DNA of 46,430 nucleotides from Croceitalea sp. (GTDB lineage: Bacteria > Bacteroidota > Bacteroidia > Flavobacteriales > Flavobacteriaceae), in NCBI GenBank assembly GCA_013001145.1, contig JABDND010000084.1, positions 1 to 46,430 on the forward strand, given 5' to 3'. The position numbers were made by a program, and so were the translations under genes. The notes under the pieces are model-generated. The model was not told where the DNA came from. It worked only from the letters and a program-made list of their open reading frames with translations, and ran no database searches. This document shows, one piece after another, positions 46,229 to 46,430 of the stretch. Within the stretch, counting starts at the first letter, position 1; each line of letters begins with the position of its first letter.

Positions 46229-46430
46229 AATCCAAATTTATTTCGTCGAATTCATCAATATTTTCCTCCAAGTAATCCATAAGGGTTGCCTCTTCTACGC
46301 TTATATCATTGATATTTACGATTTCACTTTCATTTAAATCAACAGCTTCCGCAATTTCATAAGAGGTTAATCCGAACTCATTGTTTTCAAAGTATTGGGC
46401 GATTTCTGTATTGTTCAAATCTTCAAATTG
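46212..46430 (-). CDS. Acidic hypothetical protein (partial, N-terminus off window)
   Basis: The frame is open to the window edge, so the apparent TTG start at 46418 is not the true one; in-frame residues before it read QFEDL. About 72 residues are visible. The tail is strongly acidic (DYLEENIDEFDEINLDYDENL), with a repeat-like EYA/EAVDLN region. Its overlap with the Spy/CpxP-like gene points to one transcript, probably headed by an ECF sigma factor gene beyond the window. Function unknown. Confidence 0.65.
   Translation of the reverse strand, partial: QFEDLNNTEIAQYFENNEFGLTSYEIAEAVDLNESEIVNINDISVEEATLMDYLEENIDEFDEINLDYDENL

Noticed and set aside
1-46430. Search for tRNA/rRNA genes, CRISPR arrays, transposases, integrases and prophage genes
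   Set aside because: No cloverleaf-like intergenic segment, no evenly spaced repeats and no recombinase or phage protein was seen; gaps between genes are mostly too short.

Overview
This window looks like a chromosomal segment from a marine-type member of the Bacteroidetes, most likely Flavobacteriaceae. It is AT-rich, has almost no Shine-Dalgarno sequences, and carries several matches to the Bacteroidetes promoter -10 element TAnnTTTG. Many secreted proteins have family-typical features: GH97, DUF2490, VPS10/sortilin-like propellers, PD40-amidohydrolase fusions, a TPS-TPP fusion next to GH15, and a MarR/FadB/FadA/acyl-CoA dehydrogenase operon. A Maribacter/Zobellia/Arenibacter-like genus would fit, but that is only an impression. 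I see no mobile element, prophage, CRISPR array, rRNA or tRNA. There are 37 genes, and those at both window edges are cut.

Layout. 1-6.6 kb (minus): the N-terminal part of a GH97 glycosidase, a Cu/Zn superoxide dismutase lipoprotein, a YdeI-type protein, a DUF2490 outer-membrane-like protein and a large sortilin-like beta-propeller. 6.8-9.1 kb (plus): a class-V aminotransferase/cysteine-desulfurase-like enzyme and a creatininase-family hydrolase. 9.1-13.7 kb (minus): two secreted amidohydrolases, the second fused to a TolB-like propeller. 13.8-15.0 kb (plus): an MFS transporter. 15.0-25.6 kb (minus): a tightly packed run of eleven genes. In transcription order these are trehalose-6-P synthase/phosphatase, a PD40-NTF2 protein, a TMEM175-like channel, an M28 peptidase, an M1 peptidase, a GNAT acetyltransferase, a nitrilase, a zinc alcohol dehydrogenase, a small membrane protein and a second YdeI protein. 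25.7-27.5 kb (plus): a GH15 enzyme diverging from the trehalose gene. 27.5-29.0 kb (minus): a group II PLP decarboxylase. 29.1-37.0 kb (minus): a fatty-acid beta-oxidation operon headed by a MarR regulator, followed upstream by an acyl-CoA ligase. 37.1-40.7 kb (minus): purL. 41-46.4 kb: a small membrane protein, an AbgB-like M20 hydrolase (plus), an RsmB/NOP RNA methyltransferase (minus), a YCF48-like lipoprotein (plus), and the end of a probable ECF-sigma-associated cluster (minus).

How the genes fit together. The clearest pathway unit is the fad operon: MarR, FadB-like, thiolase, acyl-CoA dehydrogenase, with the acyl-CoA ligase next door. A 28-bp perfect palindrome lies just upstream of marR and next to a -10 element, so it is a strong candidate operator. 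The trehalose unit pairs synthesis (TPS-TPP) with a divergently transcribed GH15 enzyme that could be a trehalase. The TMEM175-like potassium channel two genes downstream suggests an osmotic role. Several secreted hydrolases (M1, M28, M20, amidohydrolases, creatininase-like) fit a peptide- and polymer-degrading heterotroph. Most of the window is ordinary accessory metabolism. The points I consider most worth checking are the MarR operator, the trehalose/PD40-NTF2/K+ channel run, the M28 peptidase with an altered zinc ligand, and the two intergenic repeats near 44.5 kb.
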